Source: Pterois miles (lineage: Eukaryota; Chordata; Actinopteri; Perciformes; Scorpaenidae). Taken from it: a stretch of DNA of 64,000 nt. Shown in pieces: positions 58,429 to 64,000 of the stretch. The position numbers and the translations under genes are program-made. A model generated the notes under the pieces. It ran no database searches. It was not told the DNA's origin and was given only the letters and a program-made list of their open reading frames with translations. The stretch spans positions 2,534,001-2,598,000 of the forward strand of contig CAMQGK010000416.1 of assembly GCA_947000775.1 (NCBI GenBank). Reading direction: 5' to 3'. Each line of letters begins with the position of its first letter. Positions within the stretch are counted from its first letter, which is position 1.

Positions 58429-59160
58429 ATGAGGCCGAGACAACACCTAACCATCGGTCAACAGTACTTGGCCATTGCGAGATTTCAAATGGGATGTTCT
58501 CAGAGTGAAGTTACCACCGAACTTAGAGTGTCACAGAGTGTCATCAACAGGTTGCAACAGAGACACACAGAGGCTTCTTGCATGGGCCAGGGGGTATTTG
58601 TGCGGGACGAGGAACCAGGGGGCCTCAGTGCTGTTCTCTGATGAAAGTCGATTCATATTGAGCAGAAATGATGGCTGCCAATGCTGTTGGAGTTGTCAAG
58701 GAGAACGCTATGCATCAGCCTTTGGAGCCTTTGGAGGTGGTGGTGGTGTTACAGTCTGGGCAGGTGTGTCTAGTCAATATAAAACTGCTCTACACCTTGT
58801 GAATGGTAGTGTGACAAGCCGATACTATCTGAATAACATCATTAATCCAGTCATTGTACCTCTGCATGAGCAACACAGGCCTGATTTCATCTTCATGGAC
58901 AACAATGCCCCAGCTCATCAAGATCACATCATCTGGGAACGGCTGCTGGAGGTTGGGGTACCTCAAATAGAGTGGCCTGCTCTTTCTCCAGACACTGAAT
59001 CCCACAGAAAAGCAGAATCGCCGTGTAGTCCTTCAGGAAGAGTGGAATGCCATGCCTCAGCAGACAATAAGTTGACGTGAACAGTATGAGACGTCATTGT
59101 CAAACTGTAATTCACGTTCAAGGATGTTGTTGGCGTTGTTGGCACCTGCATGCTTTACAA
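58429..59160 (+). pseudogene. Tc1-like transposase, internally deleted and frameshifted
   Basis: Starts MRPRQHLTIGQQYLAIARFQ and SEVTTELRVSQSVINRLQQR, the first helix-turn-helix of a Tc1-type DNA-binding domain. The next recognisable block, in another frame, is VLFSDESRFILSRNDG (first catalytic D). It is followed by GGGVTVWAGVS, FIFMDNNAPAHQDH (second D) and, in a third frame, LNPTE (the E) with QNRRVVLQEEWNAMPQQTIS. VNSMRRHCQTVIHVQG ends the protein. The second helix-turn-helix and the region before the first D are missing, about 100 residues by comparison with the usual 340. All three catalytic residues survive but the copy cannot be active. Terminal inverted repeats were not located. Confidence 0.88.
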
Positions 59161-59299
59161 TCTACAATCTGTAGGTTTTCTGTCAACGACATGTTCATTG
59201 TTTACATAACTCACGGGGAAGGCAAAATGTTGCCACACAGGAAGCAAGAGGAATTTCCAGTTATGCTGTTTTCTGGATTTGATAGGGGTGGGCTAAGCT

Positions 59300-59618
59300 G
59301 CAGCTGCAGACTACTGGTAAGCTACGCTGTGTCATCTTTGAGAAGAAGAAGAAGAAGATCTTTTTCCACAGTGGGGAAATTCAATTTAATTGTTTAAATA
59401 TAATGGTATGAGAGTATGGAGAGATGTCAGAGTGAGGGGGCTGCTCCTGACAAGCGCCCCGAGGAGGGGGGGGGGGGGGGGGTTGCGGGGGGGGGCCCCG
59501 GGGGCAGAGGTAAACTGGCACCTCTCCGCTCCAGTTCACACTGTTTTGGTCCATGTCGGGACTTGAACCGGTGACCCTCCGGTTCCCAAGCCAACTCCCT
59601 ACAGACTGAGCTACTGCC

Positions 59619-59664
<46 letters not shown>

Positions 59665-59800
59665 CTGCAGACTACCAGTAAGATATGCTGTGTCGTCTTT
59701 AGCTACAGACTACCGGTAAGATACCTTGTGTTGACTTTAGCTGCAGACTACCGGTAGGATACGCTGTCATCTTTGAGCTGCAGACTTCGAGGAATCTCGA
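59300..59800 (+). repeat. 40 bp minisatellite split by a SINE
   Basis: Units of AGCTGCAGACTACCGGTAAG, ATACGCTGTGTCGTCTTT occur once at about 59301-59338 and about three and a half times at 59661-59785. SINE-A copy 4 and a long T-run lie between. The unit sequence on the two sides matches, so the SINE inserted in a pre-existing array. Confidence 0.8.
59338..59660 (-). mobile_element. SINE-A copy 4, with corrupted centre and poly-T
   Basis: The minus-strand head GGCGGCAGTAGCTCAGTCTG ends at 59622 and the (CTT)n tail lies at 59338-59360. The centre (about 59462-59512) is replaced by G-runs where other copies have AGCAGTTGGGGGTTTGG-type sequence. A 37 bp T-run (59622-59658) follows the head, on the wrong side for this SINE's own tail. 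It may be the A tail of a different insertion or an assembly fault. Confidence 0.8.
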
Positions 59801-62800
59801 AGCTAATGGTTTCTGGGACGAACAGAGGGAATCGCTCACAAGCCAACCATCAGTTACATAAGGCCACATTTGCTTTTCCCTTCATCTCCTTTTCATGACT
59901 GGTGCAAACAACAGAACGTCAACAGTATGTTCCCTGTAGCCACAAAGGAGGTCAGTTTGCCTGATGCTAACAAGATGTACAATCTCCCTAATATTACAAG
60001 TATGGGAAATACAGGAAATGTGCTACAGACTAACTAATTAACTAATTCAGACCAGGCCAGTACTAACTAGGTTAATGGGAGGTTACAGTCAAGCCTGAGG
60101 TGAGTGATTTAACCTAAGCAAGTTTGTAGAAAAGAGCACTAACCTGTTTGGTTTGTGATAAATTAAAGGTATAACAGGCAACAGTTGTCAATTGCTATTT
60201 ATTTTCTGACCCCTCTTTCTTAGCTCAGCAAGTGATAGGGGGAGAGAGCAGCGATGGTGGAGTGAGCTATAGAGTGAATGACGAGAGGGAGCAGCGTTGG
60301 GGAGAACAATGCAGTGAATCAGAGAAATAAAATATTATTTTTGGATTGTTTCAAGGCAGTTGGGTTCTAAAACACAAATAAACACACGTGCGTCAGTGTG
60401 TGTGTATTGGGAGATCACCAGAGAGCTGCAAATCACTACTGACCTACTTGCTATTGGCTATATTGTATGCCATTTTGAGTATCACAATATAAAATGTGTG
60501 TTTTCTGTTTCAAAAGTACAAACAGAGGAAGATAGCAAGTACTACTCACACATCTTTTGAGTGGTTATGTCTCCAATCTTATGTATTTACATGACATAAC
60601 AGATGTGCATCCAGTGTTACGCTATGACATATTTGGATGCTCACTTGTACGTGTAAATATGACTGAAAAAGTGCTACATCCATGAACTTAGGTTTGCACA
60701 GTCACATGATGTTGAAAATACTGTTTTGTGAAACCTGTTTATAGCTGAGTGAGCCAGTGGGGCCCAACTCACATGCACTAAAAGCACAGAGAATCTCTGA
60801 TTCCAACACACAGAGGGAGAGAGACTTCATTCTCTGCTCAGGTAGACATTACTCCTCTATAGCTTTACATAGACAAGTTGATGATATATTAATGCTCTGA
60901 ATATCATATGGAGAACGTTTATAATATGCTGTCTTGGAATTCATGTGTATTTTATTGCAGTATCCTACTATATGTTGTCACATGAAAAGTTGTAATGCTC
61001 GTCTTCTCTAACCATAAAAAAAATGGATTTCAGAGATCCATAAAAAAACATGCATTTTGAACTAATAAAGACATATTGCTACATTAAAGCCTCAAACATC
61101 ACGGCATTAGACTTCTGCAAGGTTGAAGTTGGGCAAAGTTGGAATGGGGATTATAACATTACCAGACGTAACAGAAAATTTGTAGTTTTTTTTTCAAAAC
61201 AAACGACTGGATTTGTCATAGTAGGAAGTGGAGTAGGAAGTACAGGAATACTGATAACACTAATTAATCAGTTATCAAGTTGCTATTTATTTTTCTCGGT
61301 TGACTAATTGTTTTCAGCTCTAACTGAGCTGTACATGAGCGAAAACCTTTCTGTACCGTATCACCAATCACTAAAATGTGTCAACACTGCTCTCTGTGCA
61401 TTTTGTGTAGGATATTGTGTTCCTGTCTCTTTGTGCTGTGATGCATTCCCTTCCTCTTAGTCTGTGGAGCTGCAATATAATATGGTTCCATCCTAATCAG
61501 CTATTGTTAGGCCACAACGGAGACATAGTCATTAATGAGGTAATTATTCAGGCCCTAGTAGGGTTAGTTGATGAGGAGGAGGGCTGTAAGCTGCTGTGGT
61601 GCTGCTGCAGTGATAGCAGACTGAAGGATGAGTTAGTGGAATCAATCTGTTTTTACTCGTCTTGTATGCATTTGTTGACCTGCTGCAGTATTCACACAAA
61701 AAAAAAAAATGGAACTCCTAACATTGACAGATACTGCAACCCTGCAATCATTTCCTTGCCTTAAAAGTGCTATATCCTGTGCTGAATCGATTTCTCCATT
61801 TTTCCCGTCAAGAAAATAGAGCACAACTTAACATTAAACCTCAGAGTACAGAATATCAAGTGGATATCAATGCAGTTTAGAGAGCTGACTCTTGATGCAG
61901 AAGGCATAAAATAAGATGGCGGCAGAAAGAACGGATTCTGTCCTGAAGGAGGTGTCACTCTTCTACATAATGATAGAATATTTCTTCAGCAAAGAGGCAA
62001 CTCAATGCTGTTTAGCTGAAAGCTGCAATATGGCAACCAAGGCAGCTCTCTGTGGTAACCAAATGAAATAGTATTAGAAAAATGGAAGCCTGTGGAAGTG
62101 GCTTCCAACACCCTGGCCAGAGTATTGATATTGACTGGATCAGAATAGATTTACAGAGCTAGACTACAACAAGACTACTTTCCATTTCTCAGACCAGCTG
62201 TAAAATGGTTGCCTTAAGTTATAGCCCTTTCAGACACAATGCGACAATGGCACCACTGCGCTCTGAAGCTCATGACGGCTTAATGCAGCGTCAAGTAAAG
62301 GGCATGCGCAGCACTCCTCTTGGGTTGAACTTTGGGTGCTGTGAGCTTTGACAAATACCTGGAAATGAGGCAGCCAGCCAGGCATGGGAGGAAAAAAATG
62401 GAGGAAAAACTAATATTGTGTGCATCTGAATTCCTTGAACTATACAACACAACTTTGTGCTTGTATCAAGACCTCGGGAGGAAAGTCCCGTCTTGTTGTG
62501 TGTGTTTGCATGTTACATGTTTCCAACCAAGTAGGCATATCAGGTGTGTTTTAACAGGTACCTGTTAATTGTTAATCATTATTAATAAAATGAGAAGTTT
62601 TGAAAGCTCTGCCTATTTTGCTCTGTCCTCTGCGACTTCCCTGACCACCGAGGCAGATGTGCACTGCACCCAATAGCGAGCGTGGCTGAAATTAACACTA
62701 TTAACATAGTCTACAGTTAATTTTCTATTTCTTGTGGTCGATATATAAGCAGCAACAGCTGAAACGTAGCTTTCCAGCTACAAGTATTAATTTAGAACAA

Positions 62801-64000
62801 TACATCCGAACTTCACAATTTTCTAAAAATAATTACAATAGATAATTTAGAACCAAAATGTTCTTTTTTTTCAAATTACAAGCATGAAGTATAATGCAAA
62901 GATTCTATTTTAAGACAGCTCCATTGTGGCGATTAATTCAGGCAGAGACCCTTAACTCCAAGCTCATGGTATTTCTGTCATTGTCTGGACATACTAACCA
63001 CATAATTGGCTGGGATTTCATATAGAATAGCTTTTGTGATCCTCAAATCGTTTTAACCATGCTAACAAACTCAATAGATTGCTATGAAATAATCTTCAGA
63101 TATTCAGGAACCGCAGCAGATAAATGGATACCCCTGATGTTTCATCTAGTGCCACCATCAGGTCAAAGTTTTCCATAAGTCCAGTGAAATATCTCAACAT
63201 TTATCAGCTGGATATGCTTTAAATTTGGTAAAGACATTAATGTTCCCCACAGGATTGATTATAATAACTAGGGAGGCACAGATTCAACTTTTTCAGTCCT
63301 GATACGGATACCATTACCTGGGCTTTGAGTACTGGCTAATACCAAGTACCAATCTGATGCCAGTGTTTAATTAATAAGCTGTATATCTCACTGTGTTAAA
63401 GTGTGATGAGAAAAATGTCTTTTTGAGATGCAGACCAACTTCCAAAAATAACCAGATCTGCATTAAAAAATCCCAACAAAGCATCACCTCTGGAGAATAA
63501 ACTGTACCCATAGTCACTTTGATGGATCAATATGAATGTATGTGGATGTATAGATACAAAGTTTGTATCCATCTTAAATAGCAAAGTGAGCACTATGCCT
63601 TTGGATTGATGGCTTGATGGATTATGTTTTGCTAGTAATTTAATAACCTGTAATAAAAAAGACAGGATAAAACAGCTATGCAAACAGCGAGCAGAATATT
63701 CTGTTCTTGTCCTTATGCTAACATAAACCTTTCATTTTTGTATGGCTGCTTTAACCATCCTCTAAATAGAGAACATTTGTACACAAAAACAGGATCATGA
63801 TGGTAGCAGGTACAGAAAGGCACTTTTGGTTTCAGTATAGAGACCACCTGACAAGGCCGCCTCGCTGCTGTTATATCAATCGCCAACTGATGCAATTTAA
63901 CTTCTGAGGGAGCTGCTACAGCTTTCAGTTGCCAAGCAATACTGAGATAGCAGAGTACTGCTTAAAGAGACAGGGAGCTTTAAACCAGGAGCTAGCGGGC
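59801..64000. other. Upstream intronic sequence, no gene seen
   Basis: Contains a minus-oriented copy of the 75 bp repeat family at 60812-60912 (GAGAGACTTCATTCTCTGCT, TATTAATGCTCTGAATATC). ATACCAAGTACCAATCTGAT near 63340 resembles a fish hAT-type repeat end. No exon, CpG island or core promoter recognised, so the sgsm2 start was not found here. Confidence 0.4.

Overview
This window is vertebrate genomic DNA, most likely from a ray-finned fish and probably a percomorph teleost. It is AT-rich and dense in CA/TG and AT microsatellites. It carries a mix of decayed elements typical of teleosts: a Penelope-like element with a GIY-YIG endonuclease, CR1/Rex1-like and L2-like LINEs, two tRNA-headed SINE families, a Tc1 copy, hAT remnants and solo LTRs. 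I see no bacterial, viral or CRISPR feature.

The only host gene I can support is one on the minus strand, which I identify as sgsm2 (small G protein signaling modulator 2, RUTBC1), a RUN-TBC RabGAP. Three coding exons are visible: 51811-51886, 7677-7845 and 269-436. Their splice sites, phases and encoded peptides join without a break and give the N-terminal part of the protein up to and into the RUN domain. The first coding exon lies to the right of the window or was not recognised. The rest of the RUN domain and the TBC domain lie to the left of base 1. Almost the whole window is therefore two sgsm2 introns: one of about 44.0 kb (7846-51810), one of about 7.2 kb (437-7676), plus about 12 kb upstream of the 51.8 kb exon.

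Layout of the introns. At 1.0-2.5 kb there is a foldback element with arms of about 130 bp. At 3.5 kb there is a 28S rRNA pseudogene fragment. At 6.75 and 7.92 kb there are two SINE copies, one ending 73 bp from a splice acceptor, and a LINE tail lies against the second. At 20.7-23.8 kb there is a near-identical 1.5 kb tandem duplication. At 24.6-25.4 kb a 568 bp element is inserted in an older 75 bp repeat. At 25.9-26.4 kb and 43.6-44.2 kb there are two solo LTRs of one family, each with its own 5 bp target duplication and each sitting in a copy of the same older repeat. At 32.0-35.0 kb there is a LINE 3' fragment followed by a frameshifted Penelope-like element. At 40.3-41.2 kb there is a GTTAC-rich minisatellite. 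At 44.4-45.3 and 46.9-47.9 kb there are two LINE fragments. Right of the 51.8 kb exon are another SINE, hAT and Tc1 transposase remnants and a minisatellite split by a SINE.

The most interesting signal is a small unit of about 150 bp seen three times: at the 3' end of the Penelope-like element (34825-34945), and as two stand-alone insertions at 49640-49797 (+) and 55089-55240 (-), flanked by exact 14 bp and 13 bp direct repeats. Its core (CTGATGA, a 7 bp hairpin with a GGAT loop, GAAA, then C-GTC) has the arrangement of a hammerhead ribozyme with a minimal stem III. This suggests short ribozyme-bearing non-autonomous elements ('retrozyme-like') living beside their probable autonomous partner.
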